Positions 57,801-64,000 of a stretch of DNA of 64,000 nucleotides are shown here, one piece after another. Within the stretch, counting starts at the first letter, position 1. Each line of letters opens with the position of its first letter. The translations under genes and the position numbers were made by a program. The DNA lies in assembly GCA_963576565.1 (NCBI GenBank), contig OY755039.1, positions 87,439,207 to 87,503,206 on the forward strand, given 5' to 3'. The notes under the pieces were generated by a model. The model saw only the letters and a program-made list of their open reading frames with translations. It did not search any database and was not told where the DNA came from. This DNA comes from Aspidapion aeneum (taxonomy: Eukaryota > Arthropoda > Insecta > Coleoptera > Brentidae).

Positions 57801-60091
57801 ACGGTTTTCATTCCTTTCTAGAATAGGAAATATTAGTCGGACTGCTTACCGGACACTGCCCGGTTAAATATTAGTTAAGACAATACTCACATTTGTTCTG
57901 CGAATGCCCTGCCTTACTTTATAAAGGTGTAATAGTATAATACCTTACTCCCAAAAGAAGAGCTTATAAACTTTGAAGAAAAAATAAGGTGCAGAATGAA
58001 GCACAAAATATCTGGTAGGTATGAGTTTTGAACGGCTTAGTAGCCGATACGACTCCTTGTGTAATCCAAAATCTACAAGCAATTTAGTCCGTAATGATTT
58101 CTTCTCAGCATTCCTTCTCTAAATTCCCTCATTCTTTATCTTTAGATATTCCTACATTTCTTCAACCATAAAAGCTGCAGTTATAGAGAAAAAGCTAACA
58201 AAAGGAAAGGCGATTCCTGTATCAACGCTTGTTCAGAAATTTGCTAAATCCCTCAAAGAACTGGCCGAGACAAAGAATTTCAAGGCAACGAAAATACTGA
58301 TAAATTGGGCAAAAGCTGATCAAAGCAGCGAACTGAACCAAAGTCTGTCAAGAAGTCGACACAACCTTCAAATACAGTGGCGGATCCAGGGGGGGTACTA
58401 GGGGCACTTGCCCCCCCCCCGAGAATTTTTTGAATATTTTTGAATATACAAAAAATGAGTATGTTTTTGCTAATAAAAATTCAAAATTTTTGCCTGCGGC
58501 GCATGAAAGTGTCTATTATCGTCGTTATTATCATCGAAATTACAATCACTGACTAATTCAATAAAATGCTACTTAAAAAAATATATACCGTTTTTTACCC
58601 CCCCCCCCCCCAGAAGCACTTCTGGATCCGCCCTTGTTCAAATAGTCTATACTTAAGGAGCTACATGAGAAATGGGTCTCTAGACAGGCAAAGAAGACCT
58701 TCAGCTTAGCTGAGAAATTGGCTGCTGAATAAGAAAAGAAGAAAACTGAATCTCGTCGCTGAAATGCTCACAGTGCTTCTGTTCTGGCGTAGTTCCAAGG
58801 ACATAAAGAAGTGAGAAGAAAATTATTATTTATGATCAAAGAATATTGGATAACCTAAATAACCTGAAATAGTATCATCAATAGTTACACCATCATTAGG
58901 CTGGAAAGATTTGACGAGGGATGAGACCAAACAGAAAGAAAAGGAAATCCTTTGGGAGAAGTCGAAAAAGAACTATATATCAAGCCTAAGGGTTGGTCCT
59001 TTGTACTACTACTGCTACTACTTTTAGTAGTTGTAGTAGTGAACCACTTCTTTTGTCCTAAGTATTTTCTTATGAGATAAATCCTATCTAAAGAAAAAGA
59101 AAGAAAACACCTCCTTACCTCCTAATCCAGTGGCCATATTTCTGTCAGACAACTTTTGAGTCCCAAGCTTCGCAAACATATAATACAGGGTTATGACGAA
59201 GGCGATAATCATCGATGTGTTGGCGACAAAAGAAAACGGCACCAAATGCTTGAGTTCTCTCACTTGACAGCAAATGATAAGCGGCACCAAAATGATGAGC
59301 TTGAAGTACTGATCCCAGTCGGACATTTCTGGGTAAAAAACACTGAATAGCTGAAAAAATTTAGAAAATATATAATATGCTGTTGAACTGAGGTAAATAC
59401 ATTTATTTATATATTAAGATTTTATTTATGAGCATGTTTAAGTTTCAGATTTTATTTAAGATTAATATCTTATTTAAGATTAAGATCTTGTTTAATATTA
59501 GGATCTTACTTAAGATTTTATTTAAGATTAAGATCTTATTCAAGATTAAAATCATATTTAAGATTAACATCTTATTTAAGATTAAGATTATATTTAACGT
59601 TGTTCTCTTAGTCAAGCTAAGGCCTGACTTCCTGAGACTTCTTTTTTTTCATCGAAATAAATCATCCTAAATAAGATAAAATGAATAGGTGTTGGTTTTG
59701 AAGATATTCCAGAATCAATCGCTTAACCGGTCCAGAGCAATATAACTGTCAAACGTTTTTATGTTGGAATTAAGGATATGTACTTTTTATGCATTTTATA
59801 CTACGTGCAATAAAGTGTTAGTAAGGTTAAATTGTAAGTTTTTACTATAAATGTGTATGTACATATTTAGTTTTACCTTTGCCATAGATTCTGTAATAAA
59901 CACCACATAGACAGCGTTGCCACAGTAGTATGTTAGGACAAGTGCAATTTCTACAAAATTTCTAAAAACAAAAAATAGCACATTTTAGTATGGTAAGAAA
60001 AATTACCTTTGTTAAGGATTCGGCAACAAAAACACAGTAAACTGCAAGGCCTGATACATGAGTCAGGATCAAGGCGTAGTCTACGAAATTT
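39656..60091 (-). CDS. SLC36/PAT-like proton-coupled amino acid transporter, 3' part, alternative exons
   Basis: Exons in transcript order: one of 60091-60007 or 59961-59877, then 59350-59119, 56922-56694, 48319-48147, then 44288-44005 or 39888-39656. Every junction has GT-AG sites and matching phase. The product would sit in plasma or lysosomal membrane and carry small amino acids with protons, as known for the family. Supporting motifs: VFIAMEGIGTIMPVEN-like block (FAMEGIGTIMPVENSMKK), FFGYLSFGED, LQFYVPVDITW and DIVGAIFLGTLGLLIP. The amino-terminal exons with the first membrane segments are not in the window and must lie to the right. Introns are large and full of mobile DNA. Exact substrate cannot be told from sequence. 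Confidence 0.85.
40230..41015. repeat. diverged copy of the 8993-10630 foldback arm
   Basis: Shares CTGCAAAAACCTCCAAAAAC, GACAATAAAATTCCCTTTTC, CTCCAGCGGCGTCCGTTAAT and later CTCCAGCGACGTCCGTCAAT with that element. A short inverted remnant lies at 41745-41885, so this may be a broken complete element. Intronic. Confidence 0.6.
41083..41295. repeat. 16-bp minisatellite (AAAAGGTCGAAAGTAC)
   Basis: About 13 units with occasional one-base changes (GATC for GGTC, AAAATAC for AAAGTAC). Both strands show open frames only because the unit has no stop codons. Intronic. Confidence 0.8.
41930..42240 (+). mobile_element. Penelope-like terminal repeat remnant
   Basis: GC-richer island with a TATA-like AGTATAAAAGG at about 42088-42098 and, downstream, CTGAAGATGCC...GATGGCGAAACGTC. 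Known Penelope-like elements carry promoter and hammerhead motifs in such terminal repeats. No Penelope RT/GIY-YIG coding sequence is nearby, so it would be a solo or truncated copy. Family assignment is inference. Confidence 0.45.
42144..42186 (+). ncRNA. hammerhead-ribozyme-like motif
   Basis: TCTC (stem I), CTGAAGA (CUGANGA core), six-pair stem II GCCATC/GATGGC around a seven-base loop, GAAA, then CGTC and GAGA that pairs with TCTC. The A-CG-U between core halves could pair only in a dimer, as in small hammerheads of Penelope-like elements. One extra U before stem II departs from the consensus, so activity is uncertain. Confidence 0.4.
42910..43914. mobile_element. TIR element built of AACGTTTTTAAAACGT repeats, TA target duplication
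   Basis: Ends CCCTAGCAACACCGGACG and (other strand) CCCTAGTAACACAGGTACG, flanked by TA (42908-42909, 43915-43916). The interior is mostly imperfect 18-22-bp repeats such as CCCTGAAACGTTTTTAAAACG, themselves palindromic. A CCGAACCGAACCGAA tract lies at 43658-43674. No coding frame. Intronic. Confidence 0.65.
44005..44288 (-). CDS. PAT-like gene, alternative C-terminal exon 1
   Basis: Acceptor CTCTTTTAG. Reads AIAAAAGNHLDSIIDLVGAI with two further membrane segments and an Asn/Thr-rich tail to TAA at 44005-44007. About 20 nt after the stop there is a strong donor (GGTAAGTAG, exon end 43985), so transcripts using this exon may splice within the 3' UTR to the exon at 39888. Confidence 0.8.
44925..45990. 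repeat. ATGGCGGATCC-type repeat in inverted arrangement
   Basis: Units of ~100-120 bp with AAAATGGCGGATTTCTTTATT and AAACCGATTTGTCTCAAAC run forward to about 45300 and in reverse afterwards (CCGCCATTTTGGATCCGCCA). The same unit recurs at 61690-62180. Confidence 0.65.
46110..46298. repeat. single arm of the CGGCGCC minisatellite foldback
   Basis: Matches the right arm of 33163-35642: TTTTTTAAAGATGTTTTTGC, then ACATTTTATCAAGAAAAAA, then AGTCCGGCGCCCAGTTGG units. Its terminus GTTGTCCTAGACTGCAG is displaced to 46570 by a retrotransposon insertion. Confidence 0.65.
46299..46569 (-). mobile_element. CR1-like retrotransposon 3' tail with AGTTGT target duplication
   Basis: On the - strand it ends in a (TAAA)n-type tail (TTTATTTATTT repeats on the + strand). 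AGTTGT is repeated at 46293-46298 and 46570-46575. The preinsertion site equals the end of the minisatellite foldback (CAGTTGTCCTAGAC). Only 3' UTR is present. Confidence 0.55.
46580..48140. other. intron, no recognised gene
   Basis: Besides the right arm of the 44583-47615 composite, nothing was identified. Two AGATAAGGgT-type inverted motifs occur near 47732 and 47885-47905. Confidence 0.4.
48147..48319 (-). CDS. PAT-like gene, shared exon
   Basis: Acceptor TTTTTTTCAG, donor GTAAGT. Reads AAQVCQAAISIAVFFTFMLQ, then FYVPVDITW and a helix ending LLRTGIVLFVV. LQFYVPVDITW is the conserved FYVPVEIIW-type motif of the family. Ends in phase 1, which both downstream terminal exons accept. Confidence 0.85.
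49871..51460 (-). pseudogene. reverse transcriptase and C-terminal domain of the non-LTR retrotransposon
   Basis: Spread over several frames: PKQFWNYVNSQRK and FTELNELNPHKGPGPDNIHP (51375-51010), SYVVPIHKSGDKSNVKNYRP, YTDFFKAFDKLPH (50883-50698), SSGVPQGSHIAPLLFN (about 50640-50690), LQFADDFKTFK with the catalytic Asp pair (about 50565-50595), then the tail HLEYAPSVWD and LERVQKKFLHHI. At least four frame breaks or stops occur, so no active enzyme is encoded. Confidence 0.8.
51515..52620 (-). pseudogene. endonuclease domain of the non-LTR retrotransposon
   Basis: Apurinic-endonuclease-like domain starting before the first Met: NLSTYYQNVRGHRIKPRK, then LTETNLSDDI, VYLPPDSPVE, CIAGDFNLPKARW (catalytic Asp and Asn) and a final LDQQHPPLHFNL-type block. 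It nicks target DNA in intact elements. The frame stays open through 51515; the protein's upstream ORF1 is missing because of 5' truncation. Confidence 0.8.
53575..54080. repeat. two-unit diverged tandem repeat with GTAT microsatellite
   Basis: A (GTAT)n run at 53585-53619 is followed by two ~240-bp units sharing CCGATTGACTTCAAATTTCG, TTCCGATGACAAT and GGAGAGGGGGTAAAA. Resembles a dispersed insect repeat, related in wording to the 130-bp unit of 33163-35642 (GATGACAATACAA). Confidence 0.55.
54255..54803. mobile_element. MITE with ~120-bp inverted arms
   Basis: Left arm ACTTTTTGAAAACAAACTTT, TTTTTTGAGTGTTCTGATAT, AAGCGATGGGCG; right arm is the reverse complement (CGCCCATCGCTT, ATATCAGAACACTCAAAAAA, AAAGTTTGTTTTCAAAAAGT). 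TTAGATTTATTT-like flanks were not resolved to a target duplication. Confidence 0.6.
55070..55125 (-). other. degenerate Penelope-like hammerhead motif
   Basis: On the - strand TTGAAAGTGGCTAGTAAAGC is followed by CGAAACGCGTCGG. Stem II (GGCT/AGCC), GAAA and a palindromic ACGCGT are present, but the CUGANGA core is altered, so cleavage is unlikely. It suggests a second Penelope-like remnant in this intron. Confidence 0.3.
55130..56200. other. intron, no recognised gene
   Basis: Contains a short perfect hairpin AAGGGAAGCATTGCTTCCCTT near 55620-55641, next to a hAT-like end CAGGGGCGTGCGATC. Open frames at 55722-56172 have no domain signature. Confidence 0.4.
56210..56600. mobile_element. diverged copy of the 18203-18765 MITE
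   Basis: Shares ATCGATTTTAATGATTTGTA, GATGGCGGACAAAA, AATAAACAAGA and TTAAAATCGATGATACAGTT with that element. Ends not resolved. Lies in the intron just before the 56694-56922 exon in + coordinates. Confidence 0.5.
56694..56922 (-). CDS. PAT-like gene, shared exon with family signature
   Basis: Acceptor TGTTTTAG, donor GTAAGT. Contains FSTVIFAMEGIGTIMPVENS, the strongest SLC36 signature here, followed by a membrane helix and FFGYLSFGEDTQASITYNL. The entry phase fits the preceding exon and it leaves two bases that the next exon completes to Ile. Confidence 0.9.
57030..58000 (+). pseudogene. decayed RNase H region of a Jockey/R1-like retrotransposon
   Basis: In the + direction: TIFQAEVLAINICGQECLK (about 57090-57140), then LVPGHQGIKGN with KAESLVKKEVATPYC (57330-57410), then GLLTGHCPVKY and HLFCECPALLY (57838-57925). 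These are successive RNase H and post-RNase H blocks, with stops and indels between. The insertion lies antisense to the host transporter gene. Confidence 0.65.
58140..58740 (+). pseudogene. decayed coding remnant of unknown family
   Basis: A readable Lys-rich stretch (KLTKGKAIPVSTLVQKFAKS, then LKELAETKNFKATKILINWA) is interrupted by the hAT MITE at 58375-58636 and resumes, shifted, as LKELHEKWVSRQAKKTFSLA before TAA. I do not recognise the family; an element Gag or ORF1-like protein is possible. Confidence 0.35.
58375..58636. mobile_element. hAT-type MITE with perfect 8-bp target duplication
   Basis: Ends CAGTGGCGGATCCAG and (other strand) CAAGGGCGGATCCAG, flanked by TTCAAATA at 58367-58374 and 58637-58644. 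Poly-C runs near both ends. 262 bp, no transposase. Confidence 0.85.
59119..59350 (-). CDS. PAT-like gene, shared exon
   Basis: Acceptor TTTTTTCAG, donor GTAAGG. Reads LFSVFYPEMSDWDQYFKLII, then CCQVRELKHLVPFSFVAN, and two hydrophobic membrane segments. The RELKHLVPFS block matches the conserved NLKYLAPFS-type loop of PAT proteins. The exon ends in phase 1. Confidence 0.85.
59449..59600. repeat. ~18-bp minisatellite (TTATTTAAGATTAAGATC)
   Basis: About eight units with small changes. AAGATCTT-type palindromes inside each unit. Lies in the intron between the 85-nt alternative exons and the 59119-59350 exon. Confidence 0.7.
59877..59961 (-). CDS. PAT-like gene, alternative 85-nt exon, version B
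   Basis: Acceptor TTTTTAG, donor GTAAAA. Encodes NFVEIALVLTYYCGNAVYVV followed by FITESMAK. Ends in phase 0, as needed by the next exon at 59350. A close paralogue of version A, consistent with a mutually exclusive pair. Confidence 0.8.
60007..60091 (-). CDS. PAT-like gene, alternative 85-nt exon, version A
   Basis: Acceptor TTTTCAG, donor GTAATT. Encodes NFVDYALILTHVSGLAVYCV followed by FVAESLTK, a membrane segment of the transporter. Length and phase equal those of version B, and about half the residues are identical. 85 nt is not a multiple of three, so using both A and B would break the frame. The 45 nt between A and B are probably too short to be removed as an intron. Confidence 0.8.
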
Positions 60092-60243
60092 CTGAAAATT
60101 AAAAAAGGCAGTTGCTTTTTGGAACAAATAAATGTTTTTGAATCAGCAAAAAAAAATATTGGGTATCAATCAAGTTCCTAAATTTTTCCGGTGGAATCCA
60201 CCATCCATCAATCAAGTTTCTATATTTTTCTGATGGATTTCCG

Positions 60244-60545
60244 ATGCCATCAATTGATGCCATCTACTACAAGCTGGGCTGGGAGTTGGTGGATGGTTTG
60301 GATGAAATACAAAACCTCATTTTTTCTTCAGTAAGAGTCGAGTTAAAAAACAGCATATCTGCAATAAATAGGGCTGTGGCAAAAAAAGTTCCTTATCTGA
60401 GGATTCAGACGAGGAACCTTTACATCTATAATAGAGAAAATTATAAGTATATTGTAAAAGCTTGCGTATTTCATAACTTTGTCATTCGTTAAAATGAATT
60501 TGAGTTTATTGAAGAAGAACAAGAGGGAATGAACTTATTACACGA
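60244..60545 (+). pseudogene. possible PIF/Harbinger transposase C-terminal remnant
   Basis: The frame reads ISAINRAVAKKVPYLRIQTR, then YKYIVKACVFHNFVIR, and after one stop NEFEFIEEEQEG. IV.AC..HNF followed by an acidic tail resembles the end of the Harbinger DDE domain. The upstream catalytic region is absent, so this is a weak match. Harbinger-type MITEs exist at 17532 and 23928. Confidence 0.35.
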
Positions 60546-60549
60546 AATT

Positions 60550-61680
60550 CTTGACAATAATTAACTTTTTGAAGGATATATTGCCGAACTAGATGAGAAT
60601 GAAAAAAGAAACCAAATAATGAAAAACCTTTGAAAACTTAAAGAATTCAGGCAGAATCTCATTTTCATATTAGGTACCGCAAGCCCACTAAGCACAAAAT
60701 CGTAAAAAAACGTTAAATAAATGTTGAATTTTTTTTTTCTAACACCAATTTGTGTTAAAATTAAATCAACATTTGACATTAAAAAAACATGTAGAAAATC
60801 CTAACGAAAATTTCATATAAAAGGATTACCAAAAATATATTTCTTAATAACGTTAAGAAACCAGCATTAAAAAAAACCATAATTTCACTAACATTAAAAA
60901 TAATACCATCAATATATGGTTATTTTTATAATGTTTTTCCTAGATCTCATTTCTAACGTTGAATTTAAGATATATGAAGCTAATAAATGTTTTGTTTCTT
61001 AAATTTTTAAACATTAAAAAAAATTATACTATAGAGGGCGCTGCCGCATAGTTCCACTACCAGAACGGGCCAGCGCCATGTTTAGTTGCATTTCGCTGCG
61101 AGTTCATACGAGTCGATAGCAGATACGCTTTGTTCAATTTTGGTTACAATATTTACCTTTTGTAGAAACAAACATGGCAAATTAAAAGCACAATTATTAA
61201 TAATGATAGTGAATACATATTTGGATAGGAATATTACTCCAGCTGTGTGGGAAATATGGTATAGTTAAAGAGCAACAAATGTGTGTCCAGTGATCTAAAT
61301 GAAGCACCACAACCTAAGGTAAGAAAGTAAACAAAAGAAAAAAAAATGGTTTTCTATGAAATATCGCATACCTAACGTTATAGGTAATTAGACAGGGAAT
61401 GCGACAATTTACCGCGAATGATTAGCCGCCGGACCTTAAGCCGCGTAATCATTTGAGGCAGAATTGGGCGCTGACTCGTGACGTGGATGACATTGGCACC
61501 CCGACATAAATTGTAATTTTGGAACATACTCACTTGCATCTCTTTTTAAAGCACAGCTTATTTTTCATTGCTGTCCAACTCATAGCGCGGCACAGTGGGC
61601 TCCCGGATCTGATTTTTGACCAAAATAAGAAAAATAGGTTTTGTAACAATATTTTATTTTGAAATGAGAAAGAAGTATGT
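60550..61680. other. non-coding, no recognised gene
   Basis: AT-rich with a GC-richer patch at 61036-61110. No further PAT-like exon was found here. Confidence 0.4.
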
Positions 61681-61689
61681 ACAATCAAA

Positions 61690-62180
61690 ATGGCGAATCC
61701 AAAATGGCGAAGTTTCCTATTTACGAACTCGTAAGTATTAAATTTAGTGTTAATAGTCGCTAAATATGATTTTTGACTTAAATTTAAAAAACTTATTTAC
61801 CAAATTTGGAACTTTGGAATGTCTAAAGTCGTTGAGTATAATTATGAAATCAAACTTAAAAATTATATGACGGATCCAAAAGGGCAGAGTTTTCTATTTA
61901 TGAACCGATATGTATCAAAATTGGAACTTTGGGGTGTGTAAAGCCGATAATTAAGATTTCTGACTCAAACCTAGAAAAAATATCATGGCGGATCCGAAAT
62001 GCAGAACCTTTACATTTTTAAACCGATATGTATTATATCTGGAACTCTGCGGTATTTAACGCCGCTTATTATTATTTTTTACTCAAACAAAAAAAAGTTT
62101 GCATGGCGGACCCAAAATCTTTATTCTATAGACTATCCTATATTTATAAACCGATTTGTGTCAAACCTGGTACTTAGGTT
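61690..62180. repeat. ATGGCGGATCC-type tandem repeat, about four units
   Basis: Units of ~120 bp with ATGGCGGATCC.AAATG, TTTATAAACCGATATGTATC and TTTGACTCAAAC, the same family as 44925-45990. Confidence 0.6.
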
Positions 62181-62259
62181 ATTTAAGGTTAAAGCTCACT
62201 GTGTAATGTGCAGCAAAGCTGCGTTGAAAAGGATGAGGAGTTTACATAATAACATAAAC

Positions 62260-63090
62260 TAAAAATATTTAAAAAAGTTAAACGGTATTATTCTTTGGCT
62301 CTCCCAAAAACTAAAAAATAATACAAAAGTAACAATAACTTTGTAGCGGATAAGAACCTGCAAGTTTAAGGACTGCATAATCAAATAAGAATGATTTTTC
62401 TAGAAAAATTTGTTTTTAAGTCCAACAAAATAAATATTTTTAAAGTGTCCACTTTTTTATACTAGTTTGTTAAAAGTCAGGTTTGGTAAACTGCTGATGA
62501 TTTGAAATAGAACCGTTTACCTTAAAAGCTTTTTTACCTAATTTTTCTTTCATAAACAATCCACCTGTAAAAGTTTCATCTTTAGTTTTTGGTTTTTGAG
62601 TTTGTATTATGGAGTGACCATCTTTTTATTTGATGTTTAAATAAGTATAAATATTTATTTAAAATGACGTGTCACACGTTAATTTTTTTATACATTATTT
62701 ATATTTTTTACTAATATATATTTTTCCATGTTTATTTGTTTAATTTAGCCTAAAATGCTTTAAAAATAATAAACAAAAACTTTTGTTAAGACTGACATGC
62801 TTTTTTTTGAGTTTCAGTTTTTTTCGAAGAAATCCATTTTTAGTAAATTAATAATATCTTTCATACGGGCAACTTGTAGCAGCAGATTTTAAAGTACAAT
62901 TTTAGAAAAATATGTATACATACTCTTTATAAAAAAATTTAAAAACATGGTTGATGAGGGAAGCAAAATTCTTCTCCAACATTTATAAGAAATCTATCTT
63001 TTTATAGAATTTCAGAAATGCCACGCAAAAACCATTGTCTGACCTCTCTACACATCAATATTTGAATCAAAATGTACAGGTAGAACGTCT
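62260..63090. other. non-coding, AT-rich
   Basis: Nothing recognised. Confidence 0.4.
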
Positions 63091-63095
63091 AATTA

Positions 63096-63992
63096 GGGGA
63101 AAGGGGGGCAAAATGAGAGACTTAATTTTATAGGCTTATTTCTCCTATTAAATGGTCACCATTGCGTCCGTCAGTTGGAATTAAGTTGGCTAGATACGTT
63201 ATCTTTATGTTCTACTTTTCAGTTTAAACGATTTAGAACTCCATCATTCTTTTATTTTTGTAAAAAGTTGCCTTTGGTAAAATGGGATGCCTATGTGGCG
63301 AAACAGGCCTGGAGGTTGTGTAATTTAGAATCAATATTTTTGTAAGACCAGTTTTATTTATTAAAATACTAAACAAGTTAAAAATACTTATTTAAAAAAT
63401 AAAAAGTTGTAATAAAATGTAAATACATTTTATAATAATTAGTTTTAGTAACCAAGTCATCGCTGTTGACTCTCCTACACGAATTTTGCTTCAATTTTTT
63501 GCAAAGACAACATAAAATACGACTTACAGTAATGCTATAAAAAAAATTTTTTGGCAAAATGTGGTATAGGTTACTAGGTAGAACAAGGTACCCCATTTTG
63601 CCCCAATGAAAAAAACCCGTTTTGCCCCAAACCTCCAGTTAAATTCAAACAAAAATCATACATAGTAAAGGACGAATTTTACAGGCAATGCGTTTTATTA
63701 TAAATAAAACATAAACCCACTAATTTTTCAATGTAAACAAAATTTTAGAAGTCTGTAAAAAATGTACTTACCGTCACAAAATGCGCAAGATATTTTTACA
63801 ATAAGCAGTGCACAACATCACATTGAGCAAAAACCAACTTAAGCTCAGCCGACCGGCACCAATCATATTGCAGAGAGTTGAACCAGTCATAAGGATAAAA
63901 CATCTGATATTAAGAGGTTTCATTTTTGCGCAATTTAGTTAAAACTGCGATATCCCGTTTTACCCGCGTACCCCATTTTGACCCCTTTCCCC
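63096..63992. mobile_element. TIR element with TA target duplication (GGGGAAAGGGG family)
   Basis: Ends GGGGAAAGGGGGGCAAAATG and (other strand) GGGGAAAGGGGTCAAAATGG, flanked by TA (63094-63095, 63993-63994). Internal copies of the CCCCATTTTG motif occur near 63591-63625. A 49-codon - strand frame starts at about 63923 with no recognised domain. 897 bp. Confidence 0.6.
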
Positions 63993-64000
63993 TACCTCTT

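Noticed and set aside
63770..63925. Amino-terminal exon of the PAT-like gene on the - strand
   Set aside because: The 49-codon frame lacks the GNIGTGLL-type PAT start motif and lies within a TIR element.

Overview
This is a window of animal nuclear DNA, almost certainly from an insect and possibly a beetle (inferred, not proven). It is AT-rich, uses spliced genes with GTAAGT-type donors, and is dominated by eukaryotic mobile DNA: P-element-like, Ty3/gypsy, BEL/Pao, Jockey/CR1-like, Penelope-like, hAT, PIF/Harbinger and TA-target elements, plus foldback elements. No bacterial operons, CRISPR arrays or rRNA genes are visible.

Two multi-exon genes stand out. On the + strand, 581-5805 encodes a five-exon P-element/THAP9-like transposase of about 970 residues with an unbroken spliced frame. 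Three decayed tandem copies of its 3' part follow it. On the - strand, 39656-60091 carries the 3' part of a proton-coupled amino acid transporter-like (SLC36/PAT) gene. Its 5' exons lie beyond the right edge. It has two 85-nt exons 45 nt apart that encode the same membrane segment in different versions, then three shared exons, then two different carboxy-terminal exons 4.4 kb apart. This suggests up to four protein isoforms.

Layout. 1-7000: P-like transposase and its debris. 7000-12200: a TA-flanked element, a 1.6 kb foldback element and a 140-bp tandem array. 12200-15300: 5' part of a BEL/Pao element (-). 15300-24100: MITEs (several with clear target duplications and some nested), non-LTR fragments and a tRNA-derived SINE. 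24191-30089: a young Ty3/gypsy element in which an inverted copy of its own 3' end, ending in an exact LTR terminus, replaces gag. 30300-36600: MITEs, a decayed mobile-element ORF, and a foldback element with 10-bp target duplications made of minisatellite arms and a palindromic body. 37900-38600: a Jockey 3' fragment. From 39656 rightwards the window is mostly introns of the transporter gene, filled with foldbacks, minisatellites, a Penelope-like terminal repeat with a hammerhead-like motif, a CR1/Jockey-type element nested in a foldback, and further MITEs. 63096-63992 is one more TIR element at the right edge.

TEs are repeatedly nested inside TEs, so relative insertion order can be read directly in several places. 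Splice phases and target duplications were checked by eye. Family names rest on motif recognition, not on database searches.
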